Positions 15,529 through 23,051 of a DNA stretch of 32,345 nt are shown here, in pieces (the first letter of the stretch is position 1; every line of letters starts with the position of its first letter). The DNA comes from an uncultured Clostridium sp. (GTDB lineage: Bacteria > Bacillota > Clostridia > TANB77 > CAG-508). The notes under the pieces were generated by a model. The model saw only the letters and a list, made by a program, of their open reading frames with translations, had not been told where the DNA came from and did no database searches. The DNA is taken from NCBI GenBank assembly GCA_946578345.1, contig CAMOBD010000014.1:1-32345 (forward strand), given 5' to 3'. The translations under genes and the position numbers were made by a program.

Positions 15529-17064
15529 ATGAAGAAACTAACCAAAGAAAATATATACTATATTATTTTAATTGCTATTTTATTAGTAGGCATAATAACT
15601 AGAGTAATAAAATTTGGTGAATTGCCAATAGGATTAAATGTAGACGAAGCAGGAATAATATATGATGCTTATTGCATTGAAGAGTATGGAACTGACAGAT
15701 TTAATAATAGCTATCCTGTATATATGATTAATTTTGGTGGAGGCCAAAGTGCATTATATACATATATTACAGCAATACTATTTAAAATATTTGGCGTTAG
15801 CCTTACAGTAGCTAGAATTCCAGCACTAATATTCTCAATACTGTTCATTGTGTTTGGTTTTCTAATTACGAAAGATTTCAAAAATAAGAAATTAGCTATA
15901 TTAGTAGAATTTTTGATTGTTATAGCACCATGGCATTTTATGCAATCAAGATGGGCATTGGATTGTAATCTGATGTCATCAATGCTATTAATGTCTATAT
16001 ATACATTAATAAAAGCAAAAAACAAAATACTTTATTTTGTAGCTGGAGTTTTGTTTGGCATATCTCTGTACACATATGCGTTAACCTATATAGCAATTCC
16101 AATTATTTTGCTACTACTATTAGGATATATGCTTTACATTAAGAAAATAAAGGTTTCTGATATTATAGTATTTGGCATTCCATTAGCTATAATTGCAACA
16201 CCACTTATACTATATATGCTGGTAAACATGGGCGTGTTACAAGAAATAAAAACTCCATACATGTCAATCTTAAAAATGTGGACATTCAGAATAGGAGAAG
16301 TAAACTTCAATAACATACTTCAAAACTTTATTAATATGTTTAAGTGTATATTTGCATTTGACATGAACAATTACAATGCATTTCCAACAACAGGAACACT
16401 ATATTATATAAGCATTCCGTTTGCTATATTTGGATTTTATAAGTCTATAAAAAATGTATGTCAAGATTTTAAACAAAAGAAATTTGGGCTAGATATAGTG
16501 ATGTTAATTAATTTTATAGCCGTATTTATATGTGGAATACTGATAGTTCCAGGAATAAATAGAATAAATGCAATTTATATTTCAGTAATTTACTATACAG
16601 CATTAGGAATACTATATGTATCAGAAAATAGAAAATATGTATTAGGTATAATTATAACTTTGTATCTTGTCTTTTATGTAATGTTCTTATATCAATATTT
16701 TGGAATATATGGAAAGCAGGAATCAGTTGTTGGATTTAATAAAAGTGCAATAGAAGTTGTGAAATACATAGAATCAAATGATAAATTTGATGGTAAATTA
16801 ATAAATCCAAGATTGAGAGTGACCCAACCATACATATATGTAATAATTGCAAAACAAATGACACCTATAGAATTTAATGAAAAAGCAGTAATAGGAGAAT
16901 CATTGGTGTATGCCGTAGATAGATATATTTTTTATAATGATATAATAAGTGATGATGTTGTTTATGTTATACAAGATGATGAGGAATTTATACAAAAATT
17001 GATAAGCGAGGGCTTTAGTTTGGAAGAGTTTGAAGATGGCATAAGTATTTTGTATAAGGACTAA
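15529..17064 (+). CDS. PMT/ArnT-type membrane glycosyltransferase
   Basis: The 511 residues form about ten to twelve membrane helices with an acidic pair D39-E40 in the first outer loop (GLNVDEAGIIYDA). That loop is the catalytic site of GT-C enzymes that use polyprenyl-phosphate sugars. The SRWALDCNLMS segment (about 143-153) and a soluble C-terminal domain (about 400-511) complete the plan. Such enzymes glycosylate proteins, teichoic acids or lipids at the outer face of the membrane. AAAGGGAG precedes the ATG. The acceptor cannot be inferred, as no other glycan gene is adjacent. Confidence 0.75.
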   Translation: MKKLTKENIYYIILIAILLVGIITRVIKFGELPIGLNVDEAGIIYDAYCIEEYGTDRFNNSYPVYMINFGGGQSALYTYITAILFKIFGVSLTVARIPALIFSILFIVFGFLITKDFKNKKLAILVEFLIVIAPWHFMQSRWALDCNLMSSMLLMSIYTLIKAKNKILYFVAGVLFGISLYTYALTYIAIPIILLLLLGYMLYIKKIKVSDIIVFGIPLAIIATPLILYMLVNMGVLQEIKTPYMSILKMWTFRIGEVNFNNILQNFINMFKCIFAFDMNNYNAFPTTGTLYYISIPFAIFGFYKSIKNVCQDFKQKKFGLDIVMLINFIAVFICGILIVPGINRINAIYISVIYYTALGILYVSENRKYVLGIIITLYLVFYVMFLYQYFGIYGKQESVVGFNKSAIEVVKYIESNDKFDGKLINPRLRVTQPYIYVIIAKQMTPIEFNEKAVIGESLVYAVDRYIFYNDIISDDVVYVIQDDEEFIQKLISEGFSLEEFEDGISILYKD

Positions 17065-17112
17065 AAAACAGCATTGAAAAAATAATAAAAATAAAAAATG
17101 AAAGTTAACTAG

Positions 17113-17150
17113 CACCCTATAAATCTCATTTTAACTAGATTTGTAGGGTG
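17113..17150 (+). terminator. Hairpin terminator after the PMT-type gene
   Basis: CACCCTATAAATCT pairs with AGATTTGTAGGGTG over 14 positions with one G-U pair, 10-base loop, followed by an A/T-rich tail (AAAATTTATT) rather than a pure T-run. Confidence 0.65.
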
Positions 17151-17170
17151 AAAATTTATTATTAATTGAA

Positions 17171-17195
17171 ATTTTGCAGACACTGTCTGCAAAAT
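17171..17195. promoter_or_regulatory. 25-bp perfect palindrome, possible operator
   Basis: ATTTTGCAGACA, one central base, TGTCTGCAAAAT. The one-base centre makes it a poor RNA hairpin and a good binding site for a dimeric repressor. It lies about 75 bases upstream of the -35 box of the two-gene unit that follows. No regulator gene is adjacent. Confidence 0.5.
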
Positions 17196-17271
17196 TGACT
17201 TAGTCGCATAATATTTTGCTGATAAATAAAATTAAGGATATGGAATCCATAGGAACTTTTTTGAAATAATA

Positions 17272-17300
17272 TTGACAGCATAGTTTAAATATTGTAAAAT
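17272..17300 (+). promoter_or_regulatory. Strong sigma-A-type promoter of the two unknown genes
   Basis: TTGACA, 17 bases, TAAAAT. Transcription would start about 95 bases before the ATG at 17403. The stretch 17065-17402 thus holds a terminator, a palindrome and this promoter, and no gene. Confidence 0.75.
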
Positions 17301-17402
17301 CAAAAGTACTTATAAATAAACATGTACTACGAAATAAACAACAGCTATTGCTCACATATTTGTTATATTATAAGCTATATTAATATTTAGGAGGTATTTA
17401 TT

Positions 17403-17930
17403 ATGGGAACATATTTATCATTGGGGTTAGCGAAAACAATTTATATTACTAAAAAAAGTACTGAAGAAAAAATTGACAATATGCTTGAGATATTGGATAA
17501 GAATTTTGATTTGTCATTTTATAATATAATGCAATCGGAGAAATATTTTGTATTAGATTTAAAACATGAAATTTTTGAAAAAGAAGTTGCAAATTTAATG
17601 AAAGAAATTGGTAATACCATGACTGGATATATAAAAGAATTTAATTGTAAAGCAATAAATGAAATAGAAGGAAAAAATCATGATGAAATAATGGAAATTG
17701 CAAAAGACAAAATATTAGGTTTTCAGTATATGAAAGGTTATTTTATCTGTAATGATATTTCTTATCTTTTAGGTGATCATACAGGATTTGCAGATGTAAT
17801 AGATTTTATAAACGATGGAAAAATAATTATGGAATGCTATAGTGAGTTATTTTATTGTTTTAGAACTAATATAGTTAATGCTTTAAAGAGTAAATTGAAG
17901 AAATCTGTTGTAATTACGATTATTGGATAA
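17403..17930 (+). CDS. Unknown 175-residue protein
   Basis: I do not recognise this protein. It is soluble, mixed alpha/beta in appearance, and starts MGTYLSLGLAKTIYITKKST with no signal peptide. Segments worth noting are LDLKHEIFEKEVANLMKEIGNTM (amphipathic helix) and GDHTGFADVIDFINDGKIIMECYSELF. AGGAGG stands 9 bases before the ATG. It forms a unit with the next gene (57 bases apart) behind a strong promoter. Size and pairing recall accessory immunity-type proteins, but there is no motif to support that. Confidence 0.7.
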   Translation: MGTYLSLGLAKTIYITKKSTEEKIDNMLEILDKNFDLSFYNIMQSEKYFVLDLKHEIFEKEVANLMKEIGNTMTGYIKEFNCKAINEIEGKNHDEIMEIAKDKILGFQYMKGYFICNDISYLLGDHTGFADVIDFINDGKIIMECYSELFYCFRTNIVNALKSKLKKSVVITIIG

Positions 17931-17987
17931 TAACTAGAGAGAATATAGTTTAATTTATTATTGTAGTAAATACATGGAGGACATAAA

Positions 17988-18536
17988 ATGAAGAAAATAA
18001 ATGCATACTTTTATACTAAAGGAAAATTTGGAAAAAATCTAAGAGAGGTATTAAATCAAGATAATGAGTATCTTTATTCTTTAGGTATTTATCCAACTAA
18101 GATAAAAAAAGAGGATTTACCAGAAGAATATATTGAGTTTAGGAGTAGAGCTATATGGTATATGACAGGATATGTAAAAACCTCTGGAGTCGTAGACATA
18201 GATTATAGTGCAATGAAAATTAATCACCTATTTAAGGATGATTATTTATATATATCTTACAAAGAAAAATTAGAAACTAAAGAAAGTAAATTTGGTTATA
18301 AAGATTATACAAATTATGACATTTGTATTTGCGGTAATGATATTATACCAATAACATTGAAAGTAGAAAAATATTCAAATATAAGTATAAAAAAAGTAAA
18401 AAATAAAATTCAAAACAAATTAGAATGGTATAAAGAAAATTGTAGAAATGATTATATAAGGCAATTTGGAGACAAGGATATTGATATATTTGAATATTAT
18501 ATTAATGAAATAGAAAAATGTAAAAGAATTAAGTAA
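17988..18536 (+). CDS. Unknown 182-residue protein
   Basis: This protein is not recognised. It is a soluble, Tyr- and Lys-rich protein (MKKINAYFYTKGKFGKNLRE at the start). The centre, DYTNYDICICGNDII, has a CxC that is not a known metal motif. The C-terminal 60 residues (YSNISIKKVKNKIQNKLEWYKEN and on) look helical. TGGAGG precedes the ATG and a perfect terminator follows the stop codon, so it ends the two-gene unit that starts at 17403. Confidence 0.7.
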   Translation: MKKINAYFYTKGKFGKNLREVLNQDNEYLYSLGIYPTKIKKEDLPEEYIEFRSRAIWYMTGYVKTSGVVDIDYSAMKINHLFKDDYLYISYKEKLETKESKFGYKDYTNYDICICGNDIIPITLKVEKYSNISIKKVKNKIQNKLEWYKENCRNDYIRQFGDKDIDIFEYYINEIEKCKRIK

Positions 18537-18545
18537 ATCCTCAAA

Positions 18546-18580
18546 AAACAAACCAATGGGTATTGAGAATTGGTTTGTTT
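18546..18580 (+). terminator. Intrinsic terminator of the two-gene unknown unit
   Basis: AAACAAACCAAT and ATTGGTTTGTTT pair perfectly over 12 bases around an 11-base loop, followed by a T-rich tail; A-rich on the other side, so it could also work in reverse. Confidence 0.8.
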
Positions 18581-18612
18581 TATTGTATAATAACTAGGTA
18601 AAAAATAAAAAT

Positions 18613-18641
18613 GATAAATTAGGGACTGTCCCTAATTTATC
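18613..18641. repeat. GGGAC-core perfect palindrome just before pcrA
   Basis: GATAAATTAGGGAC, one base, GTCCCTAATTTATC: 14-bp arms with a single central base. It stops 19 bases before the pcrA ATG, adjacent to its ribosome site AAAAGGAG, so it could affect translation of pcrA. Confidence 0.75.
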
Positions 18642-18659
18642 AAAAAAAGGAGAAACACA

Positions 18660-21032
18660 ATGCAGGATTTAATAGAAGGATTAAATGATAAGCAAAAAGA
18701 AGCGGTACTTGCAACTGAAGGTCCATGTTTGGTTATAGCAGGTGCAGGAAGCGGAAAAACAAAGGTTTTAACACACAAAATAGCATATTTGATGACTGAA
18801 AAGAATGTTAAGCCATGGAATATATTGGCTATAACATTTACAAATAAAGCTGCAAATGAGATGAAAGAAAGGGTTGAAAAGCTTGTAGGAGAAGCTTCAA
18901 AAGATATGTGGATTGGTACATTCCACTCTATTTGCGTACGAATTCTAAGAAAGTACATTGATAGATTGGGTTTTGACCATTCTTTCTTAATATTTGATAC
19001 ATCTGACCAAAGGACTCTTATAAAAGAATGTATGAAGGCATTAAAAATAGATGATAAAATGTTTACGGACAGAAGTGTTTTAGCAGAAATAAGCAATGGG
19101 AAGAATGAGATGTTAGAACCAAAAGCATATCAAACAAAATATGCAGGAGATTATAGAAAAGAAGTAATTGGTAGAATTTATGAGTTATATCAACAAAGAC
19201 TTAAAGAGAATAATGCAATAGATTTTGATGATATTATAAATTTTACAATTAAAATTCTTACTCAAAACGAGGATGCACTTGAGTATTATACAAATAAATT
19301 TCATTATGTGCTTGTTGATGAGTATCAAGATACAAATAAAGCACAGTTTACTTTGGTTACAATTTTAGCTTCAAAATATGGAAATATTACAGTTGTTGGA
19401 GATAATGACCAAGGTATATATAGTTTTAGAGGAGCAGATATCAGCAATATACTAAATTTTGAAAAAGATTTTCCAGGAACTCAAATAATTAAGTTAGAGC
19501 AAAATTATAGATGTACAGGAAATATCTTGAAAGCGGCAAATGCTGTAATTAAGCATAATGAGAATAAATATGAGAAAAAGCTATGGACAGAAAATGATGA
19601 AGGTGCATTACCTATTATTCATAAATCAGATGATGAGTATGATGAGGGAAGATACATTGTAGAAGAAATAAATCATTTAAGAAGAGAAGAATATTTTAAA
19701 TACTCAGATTTTACTATTTTGTATAGAATGAACTCTCAATCAAGAGCTATAGAGGAAATTCTAAGGAGAGAAGGAATTCCATATAAAATAGTAGGTGGGC
19801 TTAAATTCTATGAGAGAAAGGAAATTAAGGATATTATCTCTTACTTGAGATTAATATACAATTTCTCAGATAACATTTCATTGAAGAGGGTTATAAATGA
19901 GCCTAAAAGAGGAATAGGAAAAACCAGTATAGATAATATTCAAGAAATATCAGAACAAACAGGTCTTTCAATGTTTGACATTATAAAACATGCTGATGAA
20001 TATGGTTTGAATAGAGTAAAAGCAAATGCTGCAGAGTTTATACAAACAATTGAAGAATTAAGAGGAAAATTAGAAGAGCTTAGCATATCAGAATTAATTA
20101 AAGAGACTTTAAATAAAACTGGATATGTAAAAGCATTAGAGCTAGAAAACACAACAGAGGCAGAGACTAGAATTCAAAACTTAGAGGAATTCTTAACAGT
20201 TGCAATAGAATTTGAAGAGGAAGAAGCGGAAAACACCTTAGGAGACTTCCTAGAAGGAATTACATTAAGTAGTGATATAGACGGAATGGAAGAGTCTGAA
20301 GATTCAGTTACACTTATGACTTTACATAGTGCTAAAGGACTTGAATTTCCAGTAGTATTTTTGGTTGGAATGGAAGAAGGAATATTCCCTGGAAACAAAT
20401 CAATAGGAGAGCCAAAAGAATTAGAAGAGGAAAGACGTTTATTCTATGTAGGAATCACAAGAGCAAAACAATATTTGTATATTACATGTTCAAAAAAGAG
20501 AACAATATTTGGCTCAACAAGTTATAATGCAATATCTAGATTTGTTAATGAAATTCCACAAGATTTATTGGACGGATTTGATGAATTAGATAATTCAAAT
20601 ACAAATGAATTTGAAGACAGCGGCTACAAATGGGAATATGGTACAGGTTCAAAGGTAAAAACATATAAAATAGACAATGGCTATAGTGCAAGCTTTGGAA
20701 ATGGATACGGAGTTGCTGCAAAAGGCTATGGAAACAATGACGCAAACTATAGTTATAACAATGGTTTTGGAAATATATCTGGAAGCGGAGCAGTAAACGG
20801 TTTTGGGAAGAGTGCAGAAAGTTTCTTGAATTCGCTAAATAATAAAAGAGCAAATGAAGGAGCAGACATCTCAAAATATAAAGAAGGACAACGTATATAT
20901 CATAAAAAATTCGGTGAAGGTACGATTAATAAAATTGAGGAAGAAGGAGAAGACTATAAATTAGATATTTCATTTGATAAAGCAGGACATAAGAGACTAA
21001 TGGCAAAGTTTGCAAATTTAGAAATAATTTGA
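18660..21032 (+). CDS. pcrA: UvrD/Rep-family DNA helicase PcrA
   Basis: PcrA is a 3'-5' SF1A helicase that acts in repair, in replication restart and in clearing RNA polymerase. Of 790 residues, the Q-motif LNDKQKEAV (8-16), Walker A AGAGSGKT (27-34), motif Ia ITFTNKAANEM, motif II VDEYQD (about 219-224), motif III GDNDQGIYSFRGA, motif IV EQNYRC, motif V TLMTLHSAKGLEFPVVF and motif VI EERRLFYVGITRAK are all present. A Gly/Asn/Tyr-rich linker (about 655-735) leads to a Tudor-like tail (YKEGQRIYHKKFGEGTI, about 734-790) known to bind RNA polymerase in Firmicutes PcrA. ligA, its common neighbour, is not downstream. Confidence 0.96.
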   Translation: MQDLIEGLNDKQKEAVLATEGPCLVIAGAGSGKTKVLTHKIAYLMTEKNVKPWNILAITFTNKAANEMKERVEKLVGEASKDMWIGTFHSICVRILRKYIDRLGFDHSFLIFDTSDQRTLIKECMKALKIDDKMFTDRSVLAEISNGKNEMLEPKAYQTKYAGDYRKEVIGRIYELYQQRLKENNAIDFDDIINFTIKILTQNEDALEYYTNKFHYVLVDEYQDTNKAQFTLVTILASKYGNITVVGDNDQGIYSFRGADISNILNFEKDFPGTQIIKLEQNYRCTGNILKAANAVIKHNENKYEKKLWTENDEGALPIIHKSDDEYDEGRYIVEEINHLRREEYFKYSDFTILYRMNSQSRAIEEILRREGIPYKIVGGLKFYERKEIKDIISYLRLIYNFSDNISLKRVINEPKRGIGKTSIDNIQEISEQTGLSMFDIIKHADEYGLNRVKANAAEFIQTIEELRGKLEELSISELIKETLNKTGYVKALELENTTEAETRIQNLEEFLTVAIEFEEEEAENTLGDFLEGITLSSDIDGMEESEDSVTLMTLHSAKGLEFPVVFLVGMEEGIFPGNKSIGEPKELEEERRLFYVGITRAKQYLYITCSKKRTIFGSTSYNAISRFVNEIPQDLLDGFDELDNSNTNEFEDSGYKWEYGTGSKVKTYKIDNGYSASFGNGYGVAAKGYGNNDANYSYNNGFGNISGSGAVNGFGKSAESFLNSLNNKRANEGADISKYKEGQRIYHKKFGEGTINKIEEEGEDYKLDISFDKAGHKRLMAKFANLEII

Positions 21033-21036
21033 AATC

Positions 21037-21066
21037 TCGAACAAAGGGGACGGAGCATTTGTTCGA
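21037..21066. repeat. GGGAC-core palindrome, left member of a 30-bp inverted pair
   Basis: TCGAACAAA and TTTGTTCGA arms enclose GGGGACGGAGCA. The identical 30 bases occur in reverse orientation at 21270-21299. It begins four bases after the pcrA stop codon. Confidence 0.85.
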
Positions 21067-21083
21067 AATTTCGAACAAGAGGG

Positions 21084-21122
21084 ACACACCTAATAAAATT
21101 TAAAAATAGGTGTGTTTCTTTT
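21084..21122 (+). terminator. Intrinsic terminator of pcrA
   Basis: ACACACCTA pairs with TAGGTGTGT around a 14-base AT-rich loop, followed by TTCTTTTT. The left arm grows out of a further GGGACACACC core. Confidence 0.75.
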
Positions 21123-21133
21123 TGACAATAAAG

Positions 21134-21267
21134 TTATCCACAGAATATAAAAGTATGTGGAAAAACAATCAACAACTGGAAACGAATAATGTAACTGAAT
21201 TACATGAATATAAAAGAATAAAATTGTGGATGAATTGTGAATAGGATGTGGATAAAAATGTGGATAA
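21134..21267. other. DnaA-box cluster in the pcrA-coat gene gap
   Basis: Three exact DnaA boxes (TTATCCACA at 21134-21142 on plus; its complement TGTGGATAA at 21247-21255 and 21259-21267) and two one-mismatch boxes (TGTGGAAAA at 21156-21164, TGTGGATGA at 21225-21233) fall within 134 bases of non-coding AT-rich DNA. dnaA and dnaN are not in the window, so this is unlikely to be a standard origin. Clusters of this type away from the origin can titrate DnaA. Confidence 0.6.
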
Positions 21268-21269
21268 AC

Positions 21270-21299
21270 TCGAACAAATGCTCCGTCCCCTTTGTTCGA
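21270..21299. repeat. GGGAC-core palindrome, right member of a 30-bp inverted pair
   Basis: Exact reverse complement of 21037-21066. The two copies bracket the pcrA terminator and the DnaA-box cluster. Confidence 0.85.
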
Positions 21300-21309
21300 A
21301 AAAAATTTT

Positions 21310-21341
21310 GTATAAAATTTTGAAAAAGAATACATAATATA
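21310..21341 (+). promoter_or_regulatory. Possible sporulation (mother-cell sigma) promoter of the coat genes
   Basis: CATAATATA at 21333-21341 fits the CATA-NNN-TA -10 form of sigma-E/sigma-K promoters, with GTATAA about 17 bases upstream. It lies 35 bases before a coat-like gene, which gives the match meaning; the -35 is weak. Confidence 0.4.
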
Positions 21342-21375
21342 TCTAGAATAAATGAATAGAAAGGAATGATTTGAA

Positions 21376-21564
21376 ATGCCAAATTTAAGTCAGGTAGAAC
21401 TACAAAATCTAAGACATTTTATAGGCGCTCATGAGACATCTTATCAAAAATTAAACACATATGCATCACAAGCAGTGGACCCACAAATTAAGCAGATGTT
21501 TACTAAAGCTGCACAAGATAGTTTAAATACTAAACAAAAATTAATGTCTTTTTTAAATAATTAA
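21376..21564 (+). CDS. Small CotF-like spore coat protein
   Basis: A 62-residue helical protein (LSQVELQNLRHFIGAHETSY, then a second helix KQMFTKAAQDSLNTKQKLM). It resembles the small CotF/ferritin-like coat proteins of Clostridia that come in tandem pairs. GGAATG-type ribosome site (AAAGGAA) precedes the ATG. Only 11 bases separate it from the next coat-like gene, so the two are surely co-expressed, probably in the mother cell during sporulation. Confidence 0.7.
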   Translation: MPNLSQVELQNLRHFIGAHETSYQKLNTYASQAVDPQIKQMFTKAAQDSLNTKQKLMSFLNN

Positions 21565-21575
21565 GGAGGTATATT

Positions 21576-21818
21576 ATGGACGAAAAAACAATGGTAAATG
21601 ATATTTTAGCTGGTGTAAAAGCTAGTCTTGGTTCATATCAAACAGCAATTTCAGAAACAGAGAATATGCAACTTAGACAAACTTTACAACAAATAAGAAA
21701 CAATGATGAAAGTTTTCAATATGAACTTTTTAAAACAGCTGAGTCAAAAGGTTATTATAAACCTGCACAACCAGCAACAGTTACGGAGATACAAGAAGTA
21801 AAAAATAGTGTACAATAA
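21576..21818 (+). CDS. CotF-family spore coat protein
   Basis: This 80-residue helical protein has KTMVNDILAGVKASLGSYQT, a CotF-type first helix, then LRQTLQQIRNNDESFQYELF and the ending KGYYKPAQPA typical of CotF C-termini. Strong AAGGAGG ribosome site. It is the second gene of a two-gene unit and a perfect terminator follows at 21893. Shortness is usual for Clostridia members. Confidence 0.75.
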   Translation: MDEKTMVNDILAGVKASLGSYQTAISETENMQLRQTLQQIRNNDESFQYELFKTAESKGYYKPAQPATVTEIQEVKNSVQ

Positions 21819-21892
21819 AAAATGATAATATGCTGCAGAGAAAAATGGAGAAAATAGGAGATAATAGAAGTATTTATAAATAAAAATTAAAT

Positions 21893-21939
21893 AAAAAAGG
21901 ATTTTAAATGATTTTAGAAATTGTTTAAAATCCTTTTTT
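21893..21939 (+). terminator. Intrinsic terminator of the coat gene pair
   Basis: AAAAAAGGATTTTAAA and TTTAAAATCCTTTTTT pair perfectly over 16 bases around a 15-base loop; A- and T-runs on both sides make it usable in both directions. Confidence 0.85.
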
Positions 21940-22017
21940 AATATAAAATGTAACAAATAAAAATAAGTTTGAAAGCATTTTTCAGACTGTTTTTTTAAGA
22001 AAGGGAAGGGAATAAAA

Positions 22018-23016
22018 ATTAATATTTTAAGGAAGGTTGCTATAACCACAAGGAAATCATTAAAATTATTAATCTTAATATTTTTATCAGCAGTAATATT
22101 AATAGGGCTGGTAGTTTTATTTTATAATCCAACATATGAAGTAAAATTAAATGGAGAAACTATAGGATTTACAGCAAATAAAAGCAAATTACAGGAAAAA
22201 ATAAATGAATATATAGCAGAAGATGAAGAGAACAATATAGCATTTAAACAAATAGATGCAATGCCTACATATGAGCTATGTTTGTTAAAAAAAGATGTAA
22301 GTACTAATGATGATGAAATATATTCAAAGGTTACGGAAGGAGCAACTCCATACTATAAATACTATGCTATAACAGATGACAAAAAAGAAAAATTTTATGT
22401 AGCTACATTTAAAGATGCAGAAAAAGTAATTGACGAATTAGAAGAAAAAGATAGCGCAAATCAAGATGATTTAGGCATTTTAGAAAAGTATGGAAAAGAA
22501 GAAAAAGACTTTACTGATGTTGAAACTTGTGTGTCAAAGTTATATGAGAAAAAAGTTGTAGTTAGAAAAACAGTTTATGCAGCTGCATCAGCATCAAATT
22601 ATAGCACAGGCTCTTCATCTGGAAAAGTAAGCTTAGGAATGAGTTTAATAAATCCAGTTTCAGGAATTATAACATCAAGATATGGAAGTAATGATAGCGT
22701 AAGAGACCACACACATGCAGGTATAGATATAGCTGCACCATATGGAACACCAATAAAAGCAGCAGCAGGAGGAACAGTAACATATTCAGGTAATGCAGGA
22801 GACGGATTTGGAAATTATGTTATAATATCACATGGAAATGGTGTACAAACTGTATATGCACATTGTAGCCAACTATTAGTATCAAAAGGGCAAACAGTAA
22901 GTCAAGGAACGGTAATTGCTAAAGTAGGCTCTACAGGAAATTCAACAGGTAACCATTTACATTTAGAAGTAAGAAAAAATGGGATAACTTATAACCCACA
23001 AAATTATGTGTATTAA
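22018..23016 (+). CDS. Membrane-anchored M23 (LytM-type) peptidase with probable ATT start
   Basis: The open frame extends 81 codons upstream of the first ATG (22261) and encodes an anchor helix (SLKLLILIFLSAVILIGLVV, about 15-34) and the start of an extracellular domain (YEVKLNGETIGF). A start at the ATG would therefore lose the anchor. The only start with a fitting ribosome site (GGAAGG, 8 bases) is ATT at 22018; there is no ATG, GTG or TTG in frame. The C-terminal zinc peptidase domain has H233xxxD237 (HAGID) and H313-L-H315, all needed ligands. Enzymes of this type cut peptidoglycan cross-bridges in growth or sporulation. Confidence 0.82.
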   Translation: MNILRKVAITTRKSLKLLILIFLSAVILIGLVVLFYNPTYEVKLNGETIGFTANKSKLQEKINEYIAEDEENNIAFKQIDAMPTYELCLLKKDVSTNDDEIYSKVTEGATPYYKYYAITDDKKEKFYVATFKDAEKVIDELEEKDSANQDDLGILEKYGKEEKDFTDVETCVSKLYEKKVVVRKTVYAAASASNYSTGSSSGKVSLGMSLINPVSGIITSRYGSNDSVRDHTHAGIDIAAPYGTPIKAAAGGTVTYSGNAGDGFGNYVIISHGNGVQTVYAHCSQLLVSKGQTVSQGTVIAKVGSTGNSTGNHLHLEVRKNGITYNPQNYVY

Positions 23017-23024
23017 AATAATAG

Positions 23025-23051
23025 TAGAGAGGAAATGTATATTCCTCTCTA
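23025..23051. terminator. Bidirectional terminator between M23 peptidase and mecA
   Basis: TAGAGAGGAA and TTCCTCTCTA pair over 10 bases with a 7-base loop, followed by AATTATTTTTT. The mecA stop codon lies in the right arm, so the hairpin serves both convergent genes. Confidence 0.8.

Noticed and set aside
20545..20874. Minus-strand frame within pcrA
   Set aside because: His/Leu/Tyr-rich translation of the Gly/Asn-rich linker of pcrA in the opposite direction; a shadow.
21134..21267. Chromosomal origin of replication
   Set aside because: DnaA boxes are present, but dnaA, dnaN or other origin-flanking genes are missing, so I call it only a DnaA-box cluster.
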